A stretch of 24,180 bases of DNA from the IMG/VR virus record IMGVR_UViG_3300028007_000008, positions 1 to 24,180 of that record. One strand, 5' to 3'. Made by a program: the position numbers and the translations under genes. The DNA is from a virus. Positions 15,414 to 23,108 of this stretch are shown here, one piece after another (position 1 is the first letter of the stretch; every line of letters starts with the position of its first letter). The notes below the pieces were generated by a model that searched no databases, had not been told where the DNA came from, and saw only the letters and a program-made list of their open reading frames with translations.

Positions 15414-17112
15414 TGCTCCTCCTACGCTGGTCGATCCGTACGGCCGCCCGCTGATCCGTGAAGCGCTGACACGCGAGATCGCCGCGCCTTCGCGCACCTC
15501 AGTTCGCACCATCCAGTCCGGCCATCCGGCGCAGGGACTTGATCCCGGCAAGCTGGGCACGATCCTGCGCGCGGCCGAGGACGGCAACGCAATCGCGTAC
15601 TTCGAGCTGGCGGAGGAAATGGAGGAGAAGGACCTCCACTATCTGTCCGTGCTCGGTACTCGGAAGCGCGCCGTCTCGCAGCTGCCGATCGAGGTCGAGC
15701 CGGCCGACGACAGCGCGCAGGCCAAGGATGACGCCAAACTGGTCGAGGACTGGCTTGACCGCGATCTCCTTGAGAGCGAGCTGTTCGACATCCTCGACGC
15801 GATCGGCAAGGGCGTGAGCACGGTCGAGCTGATCTGGCAGACGACATCCTCGCTCTGGACGCCTAAGCTCCTCAAGTGGCGCGATCCGCGCTGGTTCGAA
15901 TTTGACCGGACCGATGGCGAGACCTTGCTGCTGCGCGGCGGCGAGCAGGGCATCGGCGAGTCTACGCCGTTGCCGGCTGCAAAGTTCATCACGCACTTCC
16001 ATCCGGCCAAGAGCGGTCTGCCGATCCGCAGCGGTCTCGCCCGCATCGCGGCGTGGGGCTACATGTTCAAGAACTTCGCGATCAAGGACTGGGTGACCTT
16101 CCTCGAGGCGTATGGCCACCCGATCCGGATCGGCAAGTACGGCCCCAACGAGAGCGAAGAGAACAAGTCGATCCTGGAGCGGGCGCTCTACCAGCTCGGC
16201 TCCGACGCGGCCGCCGCGTTCCCGGAGACAATGTCGGTCGAGTTCGTCGACCGGAAGGCCGGCACTGCGCCCAACGATCTGTGGCGTAGCCACGCCGAGT
16301 ACTTCGACCTGCAAATCAGCAAGGCGGTGCTGGGACAGACCAACACGACCGATGCGCAGGCGGGCGGGCTCGGCTCCGGCCAGGCGAACGTGCACAACGA
16401 CGTGCGCGGCGACATCGAGCGGGCCGATGCCAAGCTGCTGGCCGCGACGCTCAACCGTGACCTGGTCGTGCCACTGGTGATGCTCAACCGGGGCATGCGG
16501 GACAAGTATCCGCGCATCAAGATCGGCCGTCCCGATCCGGTCGACGTCGAGAGCATGGTCAAGTCCGCCACCGCCTTGGCTGGGATGGGCGTGGAGATCG
16601 ACGCGGATGAAGTGCGCGAGCGCGCCGGCCTTCCGGGCGCGAAAGCAGGCGGCAGGATGCTCGTGCCGGGAAGTCAGATGAGCCCTGATCCGGCGACCCC
16701 TCCAAACGGCGCTGGAACGCCCGCAGGAGCGCGTGGAGGCGCTGTCCCCGCCAAACCGGGCGCGGCAGCGCTCTCAAGGCCTCTTAAACCGGCTGACGGG
16801 GCTACTGAAGCCGCTCTCCAGAGTGCAAGATCGGGTGGTGGCGACGGAAATGGCGGGCAGAGCGTCCGAGAGCCCGATGCCATCGCGCTCACGACGGAAG
16901 AGGCGCTCGGCGACTGGGAGGCCCTGATCAACCCGCTGCTCGATCCGGTGGAGACGCTGATCGGGGACTGCGGCGATCTTGGCGAGCTGCAATCGCGCCT
17001 GGTCGAAGTGCTGGGCGACATGGATGTGAGCGCCTTCGCCGATCTTCTGGCCAAGGGGCAATTCGCGGCTCGGATTGCAGGGCTGGCGAGCCCGCAGCCG
17101 TCCGGAGACTGA
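15406..17112 (+). CDS. Portal protein, DUF935 / Mu gp29-like
   Basis: I place the start at ATG 15406 (568 residues), eight bases before the end of the mini-gene; the in-frame extension further upstream gives an Arg/Pro-rich stretch that is plainly out-of-frame reading. The core has the DUF935 pattern: AEDGNAIAYFELAEEMEEKD followed by HYLSVLGTRKRAVSQLP, KLLKWRDPRWFEFDR, FITHFHPAKSGLPIRSGLAR and VTFLEAYGHPIRIGKY. AEYFDLQISKAVLGQTNT and VHNDVRGDIERADAKLLAAT follow. The protein forms the dodecameric ring at the capsid vertex through which DNA passes. The region near residues 415-500 is Pro/Gly/Ala-rich and looks disordered, before a final helical domain. The length is a little above Mu gp29 because of this linker. 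Confidence 0.92.
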   Translation: MASAPPTLVDPYGRPLIREALTREIAAPSRTSVRTIQSGHPAQGLDPGKLGTILRAAEDGNAIAYFELAEEMEEKDLHYLSVLGTRKRAVSQLPIEVEPADDSAQAKDDAKLVEDWLDRDLLESELFDILDAIGKGVSTVELIWQTTSSLWTPKLLKWRDPRWFEFDRTDGETLLLRGGEQGIGESTPLPAAKFITHFHPAKSGLPIRSGLARIAAWGYMFKNFAIKDWVTFLEAYGHPIRIGKYGPNESEENKSILERALYQLGSDAAAAFPETMSVEFVDRKAGTAPNDLWRSHAEYFDLQISKAVLGQTNTTDAQAGGLGSGQANVHNDVRGDIERADAKLLAATLNRDLVVPLVMLNRGMRDKYPRIKIGRPDPVDVESMVKSATALAGMGVEIDADEVRERAGLPGAKAGGRMLVPGSQMSPDPATPPNGAGTPAGARGGAVPAKPGAAALSRPLKPADGATEAALQSARSGGGDGNGGQSVREPDAIALTTEEALGDWEALINPLLDPVETLIGDCGDLGELQSRLVEVLGDMDVSAFADLLAKGQFAARIAGLASPQPSGD

Positions 17113-17116
17113 GCAT

Positions 17117-17674
17117 ATGGCCGCGTCCAACCTGCGCCAGCGTGATTTCGATCTGGCCTTTGCCTTCGGCCGATCTGAGGTCGCAGCCTATCGGGACGCT
17201 ACAGGCGCGCTGGCGACCGCTGCAGTGGATGCGCCTCGCTTCGACCACGATGCGGCCAGGGCTTCGCGCGGCCTGCTGGTGAGTGCCGGGTTCGATTTCG
17301 GCGGCGGCGATCGGGTAGTGGTTGAGCCGGAAATCCTGCCCGCAGCACTGTTCGACTTTACGACGCCGACAGCAAGCGATGCGACTGTGTTCCACTGGTT
17401 TGCGCCTGCTGTCGATGATGATGCCGACTGGGCGCCGGTTCGCAGGGCCTGGTACACTCGCAGTGCCAAGCTCTGCGCTGACGCACTCATGGCGCAGGCC
17501 GGGCATCATCTGGCCATCGGTGTGGTGAGCGGCTTTCGCACCAACGTTCTGGGCAGGGTTCGGTACCGTGGATATTCATGGACGGTCGCGGGAGTGCTGC
17601 TTGCGGGCGCTGCGGCAATCTCTGACAGCCAGGGCCGGCCTCTCATCACGGGCGGCGCGAGCAGGCGAAGCTAA
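17117..17674 (+). CDS. Putative virion protein with PRFDHD motif, unknown role
   Basis: ATG 17117 lies four bases after the portal stop and gives 185 residues. Residues 18-52 read GRSEVAAYRDATGALATAAV, then DAPRFDHD, then RASRGLLV. This 'xYxDxxGxLxTAxxxxPRFDHDxxxxxxxGLLV' segment recurs in many phage structural proteins, often ahead of receptor-binding or head-fibre parts. The rest is strand-rich (GFDFGGGDRVVVEPEILP, VRYRGYSWTVAGVLLAG) and does not match a family I can name. Its place between portal and F-type head protein suggests a head or head-fibre component. Two bases separate it from the next GTG start. The function is not known. Confidence 0.7.
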   Translation: MAASNLRQRDFDLAFAFGRSEVAAYRDATGALATAAVDAPRFDHDAARASRGLLVSAGFDFGGGDRVVVEPEILPAALFDFTTPTASDATVFHWFAPAVDDDADWAPVRRAWYTRSAKLCADALMAQAGHHLAIGVVSGFRTNVLGRVRYRGYSWTVAGVLLAGAAAISDSQGRPLITGGASRRS

Positions 17675-17676
17675 GC

Positions 17677-19344
17677 GTGGCGGGCACGACACCAGAGCCT
17701 TTGCCGCGCCTTGATCCGGCGGAAGCGATCGCGTTCTTCCGCGCCAAGGGCTGGGAGATCGCCTTCGACTGGCGTGACGTTTGGGCGGAGGAGAACATCC
17801 GCGCCTTCACCGTTGCGAAAGCGATGAGCCGCGACCTTCTCGAGGACATCCGCGGTGCCGTCGATACCGCACTCGCCGAAGGCCAGACGCTGCAGCAGTT
17901 TGCCAAGGAACTTGCGCCGCGCCTGTTTGCGAAGGGCTGGTGGGGCAAGAAGCTGATGACCGACCCGGCGACGGGCGAACAGAAGGTTGTCCAGCTCGGC
18001 AGTCCGGCGCGCCTTCGCACGATCTATGAGACCAACCTGCGCACGAGCTACATGGCTGGGCGCTGGCAGCGGATCGAGCGATCGAAGGCACTGTTCCCGT
18101 TCATCCGGTATGTCTCGGTGCTCGATGGGCGGGAGCGGCCGCAGCACCATGCCTGGCACGGCACGATCCTGCCGGTCGACCATCCCTGGTGGGACACGCA
18201 CTTCCCGCCTTGCGGCTGGGGCTGCCGGTGCGATGGTCAGCCGATCAACCGCCGGATCATGGAGCGCCGCAACTGGAAGAGCGAGGCGCCGCCCGAATTC
18301 GCCAAGCGCAACTATGTCAACAAGCGGACCGGCGAGGTCATCCGGGTCGAGGCGGGCATCGATCCCGGCTGGGGCTATAACGTGGGCAAAGCGCCGCACG
18401 ATGGGATCGCGCCTGCGCCGCGGCTGGGTGGCGACATGGGCGAACTCAATGCGGCGACGTTCACTGCGGCTGAGTTCGAAAAGGTCAAAGGCTTCTTCGG
18501 CGGGTTCGGTCTTGAGGATCGCGCGGCGGCGATGAAAGGCAAGATCTGGCAGGACGCAGCCGGTTGGCCGGTGCCGATCTCGCTGGGGCTGCTGCGCGGG
18601 CCGACAGGGCGCATGGTCAAGCTACGCCGGATGGAGCTGCTTGCACTCACGCTTGCCGGCCAGGTGCTGTTGCAACCCGATACGATTAGCTGGCTCTGGA
18701 TCAAAGGTGAGGATGGCCGGCTGCTCCTCGTGCGCCGCTACATGTCTGCCGCCGGCGTGGTCGATATCGGTGGTAGCTTCTGGCGTTGGCGCGCCGGCGC
18801 TGCGCGTGGGCTTGCCCAGGGCAAGCTCATCTGGACGGCTGAGAAGGGCGTGCTGGCTGCCTATGATCCTCATCAGGCCAGGCATCCGAAGGGAAGCCGG
18901 GACGGCGGACGGTTTCGCAGTACCGGGCGCTCTGCTGCTGCGGCGGCGCTTTCAGGGGCTGAGCTTCCGCAGCACGTCAAGCCTTTCAACACGGCGATCC
19001 TTGGCGCGGTCTCCAGCGATGCTGCTGCCGTTGCAGCTAGGGCCGGTCTCGATATCAGCGGCAGAGGTGTGCTGCTCGACCAGTCCGGGGCAAAGCACAT
19101 CCTTCAGCGGCACGGCCCGAGGGCGCAACGTCGCAAGGGCGAAGATCCCGTCGGACCATCCGACATGCTTTCGGCCCATCGCCTGCTCAATGCCGCGCAT
19201 TCCTTTTCCGATGAGGGTGTGCATCGGCATGGCATGACACGCATCGCGGCCCACACGACTGGCTCGAATGGCAAGCCGATGCGGATCATCGTCGATCGCA
19301 GCAAGCGGAGCCTGCGGATCGTCACCATGTTCCATGTGGTTTGA
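17677..19344 (+). CDS. Head morphogenesis protein (Mu gp30/F, SPP1 gp7 type) fused to two PBECR-like nuclease domains
   Basis: The product is a 555-residue protein starting at GTG 17677. Residues 15-185 are the minor head protein: FFRAKGWEIAFDWRDVWAEE, YETNLRTSYMAGRW (117-130), VLDGRERPQHHAWHG and the cysteine cluster PPCGWGCRC (Cys179, 183, 185). About 285-385 looks like a PBECR2-type (barnase-EndoU-ColicinE5/D-RelE-like) domain: WPVPISLGLL (297 on), PDTISWLW (334-341) and LLLVRRYMSA. Next is RHPKGSRDGGRFRST (from 402), a short motif common in phage head proteins and possibly a cleavage or linker site. About 455-555 resembles PBECR3: AKHILQRHG (His474, His479), DMLSAHRLL, and the TMFHVV end. 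Mu F is only about 425 residues, so the C-terminal 370 residues are an accessory cargo. Such domains may be packaged in the capsid and act as a toxin on delivery; catalysis is inferred. Confidence 0.85.
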   Translation: MAGTTPEPLPRLDPAEAIAFFRAKGWEIAFDWRDVWAEENIRAFTVAKAMSRDLLEDIRGAVDTALAEGQTLQQFAKELAPRLFAKGWWGKKLMTDPATGEQKVVQLGSPARLRTIYETNLRTSYMAGRWQRIERSKALFPFIRYVSVLDGRERPQHHAWHGTILPVDHPWWDTHFPPCGWGCRCDGQPINRRIMERRNWKSEAPPEFAKRNYVNKRTGEVIRVEAGIDPGWGYNVGKAPHDGIAPAPRLGGDMGELNAATFTAAEFEKVKGFFGGFGLEDRAAAMKGKIWQDAAGWPVPISLGLLRGPTGRMVKLRRMELLALTLAGQVLLQPDTISWLWIKGEDGRLLLVRRYMSAAGVVDIGGSFWRWRAGAARGLAQGKLIWTAEKGVLAAYDPHQARHPKGSRDGGRFRSTGRSAAAAALSGAELPQHVKPFNTAILGAVSSDAAAVAARAGLDISGRGVLLDQSGAKHILQRHGPRAQRRKGEDPVGPSDMLSAHRLLNAAHSFSDEGVHRHGMTRIAAHTTGSNGKPMRIIVDRSKRSLRIVTMFHVV

Positions 19345-19520
19345 TGACTGCCGGCCTACATGCCCGAAGGCCCAAGGCGATACGTCCGAAACGTGTGGCA
19401 GAGCCCCTGCAATATGCTCATCGCGTCGGAGCTGCAAGAGCGGCTTGGCTAAACGGGCTTTCTGGGCTTAAGCAGAGGGCGCGAAGAGCGGACCCGTCGT
19501 CAATGTCGATCGGCATGTAA
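19344..19520 (+). CDS. Possible 58-residue basic protein translationally coupled to the toxin-bearing head gene
   Basis: An ATG at 19344 shares one base with the stop of the preceding gene (TGATG), the same coupling used by several genes here, and the frame stays open to TAA at 19518-19520. The product is strongly basic (RRPKAIRPKRVAEP; LKQRARRAD) with one possible helix around AARAAWLNGL. I do not recognise it. Its place behind two nuclease-type domains makes an immunity or modulator role worth testing, but a highly basic immunity protein would be unusual. It could equally be a chance frame in a 209-base gap. Support is only position and the overlap. Confidence 0.35.
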   Translation: MTAGLHARRPKAIRPKRVAEPLQYAHRVGAARAAWLNGLSGLKQRARRADPSSMSIGM

Positions 19521-19536
19521 CGCGCGCTTGTAACGC
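19516..19536 (+). promoter_or_regulatory. Direct repeat TGTAACGC x2 upstream of the protease gene
   Basis: TGTAACGC occurs at 19516-19523 and 19529-19536, 13 bases apart start to start, ending 17 bases before the ATG at 19554. This is the longest gene-poor gap in the head region, so the repeat could be an activator or operator site for an internal late promoter. No convincing -10/-35 pair is visible; the assignment is tentative. Confidence 0.3.
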
Positions 19537-19553
19537 CTCGGTACAGCCGGGGC

Positions 19554-20642
19554 ATGACGAAACCGGCTCATCCTTCCCTGGCCAACGAAGAGATGGCTCT
19601 TGCATCGATGCAGGAGCTGATCGGCGCCGACGGGCAGGTGAAGCGCGAGTTCCTGGTCCTTCCCTACGGCAATCCGTTCTACGGTCGCGATGGCCGCGGC
19701 CCCTGGATCATGCGCGACAGATCGCATGCGGAGCGGGTGCTGAACTTCACCCGGCAGACGCTCGGCGGCGTGGACATGGTGATCGACTACGATCACGCGT
19801 CCGAGTTGGCAGCGCCGGAGGGTAAGGGCCGCGCACTCGCGGCGGGCTGGGTCAGCAAGCTCGATATCCGCGAGGACGGGATCTGGGCCAGCGTTGACTG
19901 GACCCAGCAGGCCGAAGCCGAGCTGGCTGCGCGCCAGTACCGCTACATCAGCCCCTATTTCCGCGTCGACAAGAAGACGCGCGAGGTGACGCGCCTGGTC
20001 AATGCCGGCCTCACCAACACCCCGAACCTCGATCTTCCAGCGCTTGCCCACATGCGGGCCGGCGCATCTGAAGGAGAAGACCCTACCATGACCATGATTG
20101 CCCTGGCGCCGCTCGTCGCGGCGCTGGCCCTGGGTTCCGCGGCCGGCGAGACGGAAGTCCTCGCCGCGATCGGGAAGCTCAAGGCCGATCGCGATGGCAG
20201 CGAGGCTGCCCTCAATGCCGCCCGCACCGAGCTTGGCCTTGGTGCCGATGCCGGCAGCGAAGCGGTGCTTGCCGCTGTCCAGGCGGCGAAGGCGGCGAAG
20301 CCCGATCCGGCCCAGTTCGTGCCGAAAGCCGGTTACGACCAGCTGCAGGCGCGGCTGGCCCGTCTCGAGGAGGACCGTGTCCTTGCCTCGGTCGAGGCGG
20401 CCGTTGCCAGCGGCAAGCTGCCGCCGGCGATGAAGGACTGGGCGCTGGATCTCGGCAAGAAGGACGAGGCTGCGCTCAATTCCTACCTCGCTGCCGCAGT
20501 GCCGTTCCCGGCCGGTGCGGCAATCACCGGCGAGTCCAAGCCCGAGAAGGGCAAGCTCACCGAAGAAGAAAAGGCGATCTGCTCGATGATGGGCCTCAGC
20601 GAGGCCGACTTCATCAAGCATCGCGACGAAGGGAACCTCTGA
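19554..20642 (+). CDS. Mu I (gp32)-like prohead protease / scaffold
   Basis: The product is a 362-residue protein from ATG 19554. The N-terminal part (about 30-165) fits the Mu-like protease family: REFLVLPYGNPFYGRDGRGP, VDMVIDYDHASEL (DYDH at 78-81), a glycine/tryptophan turn AAGWVSKL, RQYRYISPYF (Ser133) and RLVNAGLTNTPNLDLPAL. The His of DYDH and the Ser of the ISP block are the likely active-site residues. From about 179 the sequence changes to an Ala/Lys/Glu-rich helical scaffold ending in EEEKAICSMMGLSEADFIKH. As in Mu, the 3' half can be made alone from an internal start. The enzyme matures the procapsid and removes the scaffold before packaging. The gene is followed one base later by the decoration-type gene. 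Confidence 0.9.
   Translation: MTKPAHPSLANEEMALASMQELIGADGQVKREFLVLPYGNPFYGRDGRGPWIMRDRSHAERVLNFTRQTLGGVDMVIDYDHASELAAPEGKGRALAAGWVSKLDIREDGIWASVDWTQQAEAELAARQYRYISPYFRVDKKTREVTRLVNAGLTNTPNLDLPALAHMRAGASEGEDPTMTMIALAPLVAALALGSAAGETEVLAAIGKLKADRDGSEAALNAARTELGLGADAGSEAVLAAVQAAKAAKPDPAQFVPKAGYDQLQARLARLEEDRVLASVEAAVASGKLPPAMKDWALDLGKKDEAALNSYLAAAVPFPAGAAITGESKPEKGKLTEEEKAICSMMGLSEADFIKHRDEGNL
20088..20642 (+). CDS. Nested in-frame scaffold protein (Mu Z-like) from an internal start
   Basis: Inside the protease gene, AAGGAG at 20071-20076 lies 11 bases before an ATG at 20088 in the same frame. Starting there gives 184 residues, exactly the helical, charged scaffold half of the protein (ALAPLVAALALGSAAGETEV at its start, a long heptad-like middle, GLSEADFIKH near its end). 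Mu makes its scaffold Z from gene I this way, and a well-formed ribosome binding site at the domain boundary is what that strategy needs. The scaffold is expected in larger amounts than the protease. Expression is inferred from the site and the Mu precedent. Confidence 0.68.
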   Translation: MTMIALAPLVAALALGSAAGETEVLAAIGKLKADRDGSEAALNAARTELGLGADAGSEAVLAAVQAAKAAKPDPAQFVPKAGYDQLQARLARLEEDRVLASVEAAVASGKLPPAMKDWALDLGKKDEAALNSYLAAAVPFPAGAAITGESKPEKGKLTEEEKAICSMMGLSEADFIKHRDEGNL

Positions 20643-20643
20643 C

Positions 20644-21054
20644 ATGGTTGCACTTACCGATGCCCGCGTGACGCTGCGGCGCGACGCGGAAACCTTCAGC
20701 CGCGGCGTCGCGGCGACGAAGAAGATCTTCGAGGGATCGCTGGTCTGCCTCAGCGCGACCGGCTTTGCGACGCCGGGCGCAGTCGCCACCACTCTGAAGG
20801 CCGATGGCGTGGCGCTCACCACGGTCGACAACACGAGCGGCGCTGACGGCGCGGTGAGCGTGGAAGTCCGCAAGGGCACCTTCCGCTTCGCCAACAGCGC
20901 AGCAGGCGATGCCATCACGCGGGCCGAGATCGGGACCACTTGCTACGTGGTCGATGATCAGACCGTGGCCAAGACCAACGGCACCAACACCCGCAGCGCC
21001 GCTGGCACCGTCGTCGACGTCGATGCCCAGGGTGTCTGGGTCAAGATCGCCTAA
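20644..21054 (+). CDS. Putative capsid decoration (cement) protein
   Basis: This 136-residue, strand-rich protein lies between the protease/scaffold and major capsid genes, the usual place of decoration proteins. Residues 2-20 read VALTDARVTLRRDAETFSR; then come KIFEGSLVCLSATGFATPG, VEVRKGTFRFANSAAGD and TTCYVVDDQTVAKTNGTN, ending VVDVDAQGVWVKIA. Alternating short strands and glycine turns of this kind resemble DUF2190-like cement proteins, although I cannot be sure of the family. It probably trimerises on the outer capsid surface. An AAGGAGG site at 21053-21059 for the next gene overlaps its stop. Confidence 0.55.
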   Translation: MVALTDARVTLRRDAETFSRGVAATKKIFEGSLVCLSATGFATPGAVATTLKADGVALTTVDNTSGADGAVSVEVRKGTFRFANSAAGDAITRAEIGTTCYVVDDQTVAKTNGTNTRSAAGTVVDVDAQGVWVKIA

Positions 21055-21068
21055 GGAGGGCAGCAAGC

Positions 21069-21965
21069 ATGAAGATCACCGGAGCCGCGCTCCAGACGCT
21101 TGGCGTCGCGTTCAACACGGCGTTCTCGAACGGCGTCAACATGGTCGCCGACACGGACATCAGCGATATCGCGATGGAAGTGCCGAGCACCACGGGCAAG
21201 GAAGAGTATGCCTGGCTGGGCGAACTGCCCGACATGCGCGAGTGGATCGGCGACCGCGTCGTCAACCAGCTCACTGGCTCGACCTACTCGATCGCCAACA
21301 AGGACTGGGAGCAGACCGTCGCGGTCAAGCGCAACGACATCCAGGACGACAACATCGGCCAGTACACCACGCGCTTCCGCGCGATGGGCCGCGCGACCGC
21401 CTCGCACCCGCCGAAGCTTGCCTGGGGCCTGCTCAAGAACGGCTTCAACACTGTCTGCTACGATGGCCAGTTCTTCTTCGATACCGACCACCCGGTACTC
21501 GACGCGACTGGAGCGCCGCAGTCTGTGGCCAACTTCGTCGATGGCGCATTCGCGCCCTGGTACCTGATCGATACGGCGCATGAAATCTCGCCGATCATCT
21601 TCCAGAACCGCCAGGCTGCGAACTTCGTTGCCAAGGACAAGCCGGATGATGAGAACGTCTTCCGCCGGAAGGAATTCCTCTACGGCGTAGATGCCCGCTA
21701 CAACGTCGGCTTCGGCCTGTGGCAGCTCTGCTATGCCTCCAAGGCGGACCTGACGGCGGACAACTTCGGCACGCTCTTCCAGATGATGGAAGGCCAGAAG
21801 GGCGACTACGATCGCCCGCTGGGCACCACGCCGAAGCTGCTGGTCGTGCCGCCGGTGCACCGCAAGAAGGCGATGCAGATCATCAACGCAGATCGCGATG
21901 CCGCCGGTGCCACCAACGTCTGGGCCGGTTCGGTCCAGCTGAAGGTCGTGCCGTGGCTGGCCTGA
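21069..21965 (+). CDS. Major capsid protein, Mu gpT (gp34)-like
   Basis: The product has 298 residues, close to Mu gpT (about 305), with a strong ribosome binding site (AAGGAGG, 21053-21059). Family features are the opening ITGAALQTLGVAFNTAFSNG, then STTGKEEYAWLGELPDMREW, DWEQTVAVKRNDIQDDNIGQ and a long central helix before KLAWGLLKNGFNTVCYDGQF. FFDTDHPV, QLCYASKADLTADNF and LVVPPVHRKKAMQIINADRD follow. These define the HK97-fold Mu-like_gpT family, the main shell subunit. No sign of damage. Its stop overlaps the next start by one base (TGATG). Confidence 0.95.
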   Translation: MKITGAALQTLGVAFNTAFSNGVNMVADTDISDIAMEVPSTTGKEEYAWLGELPDMREWIGDRVVNQLTGSTYSIANKDWEQTVAVKRNDIQDDNIGQYTTRFRAMGRATASHPPKLAWGLLKNGFNTVCYDGQFFFDTDHPVLDATGAPQSVANFVDGAFAPWYLIDTAHEISPIIFQNRQAANFVAKDKPDDENVFRRKEFLYGVDARYNVGFGLWQLCYASKADLTADNFGTLFQMMEGQKGDYDRPLGTTPKLLVVPPVHRKKAMQIINADRDAAGATNVWAGSVQLKVVPWLA

Positions 21966-22615
21966 TGCCGATCGGCGGCGCGCTGCGCGTCAAGGCTCTC
22001 CAGCCTGCTCGCCGGCGCGCGGGCTTCGCCTTCACCTCGATCCCGCGCGAGCTGGCATTCGAGGAACTGGGCGAAGGCCTCGCCGGGTTCATTCGCCTGG
22101 TGATGATCTGCGAGGATCCTTACCTCAAGGTCACGTTGGTGAACGGCGACGATGAGCTGCCCGTTGATTCGGACGTGCTCGCCGCGATGCAGAGCGTGCT
22201 CGAGGCGGAAAAGCTCCGTGTCGATCCGGCCAATCCGCCTGCGCCCATTTCTGGATTGATGGGGGAGCGCGATGCCGCGGCACCTGCCAGCGCGGGGGAA
22301 GGTGATCAGCAGCCATCCGACCCCGCGCTGGATCAGCCGATGACCATGCACGGCGACGGCCCGACGCAAGCCGGCGACGCGGACGTCGCTGGGCCGGTGG
22401 CTGGCGAGGCATCGCCGCCACTGGTTCCGGCCGGCGGACCGGAAAGCGGAGCGGTGGGAAACAACACCCCGTCGGATGCCCATGCCTCGGATGCTGGTCC
22501 GACTATTGCTGATACCACCGCGAGCGAAAGCCAACCGGCCGGGGAGCAGACCGGCTCCCCGGCCGCCGACGCCAAGCAGCGGCCGAACACCAGGCGTGAA
22601 AAGGCCAAAGCCTGA
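21965..22615 (+). CDS. HI1506/FluMu-like head-region protein with long disordered tail
   Basis: The ATG at 21965 shares a base with the capsid stop and gives 216 residues; the longer frame reaching upstream lies within the capsid gene and has no support. The N-terminus (VKALQPARRRAGFAFTSIPR, ELAFEELGEG, then DPYLKVTLVNG near residue 55) fits the small FluMu/HI1506-type domain that follows the major capsid gene in Mu-like phages. From about residue 90 on the protein is rich in Ala, Pro, Gly, Asp and Ser with almost no hydrophobic residues and ends with a basic RREKAKA. That tail of over 110 residues is longer than I would expect. Function unknown. Confidence 0.65.
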   Translation: MPIGGALRVKALQPARRRAGFAFTSIPRELAFEELGEGLAGFIRLVMICEDPYLKVTLVNGDDELPVDSDVLAAMQSVLEAEKLRVDPANPPAPISGLMGERDAAAPASAGEGDQQPSDPALDQPMTMHGDGPTQAGDADVAGPVAGEASPPLVPAGGPESGAVGNNTPSDAHASDAGPTIADTTASESQPAGEQTGSPAADAKQRPNTRREKAKA

Positions 22616-22685
22616 CCACGCTGCAGGGCGGTGCCGCCAGGCGCGCCGCCCGGCCCATTTTTCAAGCCGTCGAGGAAGCTGAGCC

Positions 22686-23108
22686 GTGTCCACCTTCGCC
22701 AACGTCGCAGACATGCGCGCTCGCTTCGAGGAGCCGGACCTTGTCCAGCTTACCGATGTCGACGGCGTGGGCGTGGTTGATGAAGACAAGGTCGAGGTGA
22801 AGCTGGCGTCGGCCGACGCGCTGATCATCGGGTACATCGCCGCGCGCTACCGCGACGTAAACACCTTTGCGGGCAACACGATCCTGAAGGATGTGGCCTG
22901 CGACTACGCGTTCTCGCTGCTCTGGAAGACGGACCTGCCGAAGTGGGTCGAGGATCGGCGCAAGCTGGCGCTCGACACCCTTAGCCGCATCGCGAACGGC
23001 AGTATCAAGCTCGACCAGGGCACCGAGGAAGCGCAGCCGCGCCCCGGCCAGATCCTGACCAGCGGGCCGGAGCGGCGCTTCACCCGCGATAGTCTGAGTG
23101 GCTACTGA
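22686..23108 (+). CDS. Mu gp36-like head-tail connector, DUF1320 family
   Basis: The 140-residue product starts at GTG 22686 after an AGGAAG site. The pattern FANVADMRARFEEPDLVQLT, KLASADALIIGYIAARYRDV, LKDVACDYAFSLLWKTDLPK and a final RRKLALDTLSRIANGSIKLD is that of DUF1320 (Mu gp36), a small helical adaptor thought to act at the head-tail interface. The C-terminus (PGQILTSGPERRFTRDSLSG) is a typical flexible extension with the RxFTRDSLxxx ending common in the family. It overlaps the next gene by one base. Confidence 0.9.
   Translation: MSTFANVADMRARFEEPDLVQLTDVDGVGVVDEDKVEVKLASADALIIGYIAARYRDVNTFAGNTILKDVACDYAFSLLWKTDLPKWVEDRRKLALDTLSRIANGSIKLDQGTEEAQPRPGQILTSGPERRFTRDSLSGY

Noticed and set aside
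19268-19471. A 67-codon plus-strand frame overlapping the end of the toxin-bearing head gene
   Set aside because: Most of it lies out of frame within the PBECR3-like domain and is Ser/Arg/Cys-rich; the frame starting at 19344 fits the operon coupling better.
21719-21964. Longer in-frame start for the HI1506-like gene
   Set aside because: The extension lies wholly inside the major capsid gene; the ATG at 21965 with TGATG coupling is sufficient.
22626-22662. Possible terminator between the HI1506-like and gp36-like genes (GGGCGG...CCGCCC then a T run)
   Set aside because: The loop is 14 bases, the T run starts six bases after the stem, and downstream genes belong to the same head operon; at best a weak hairpin.
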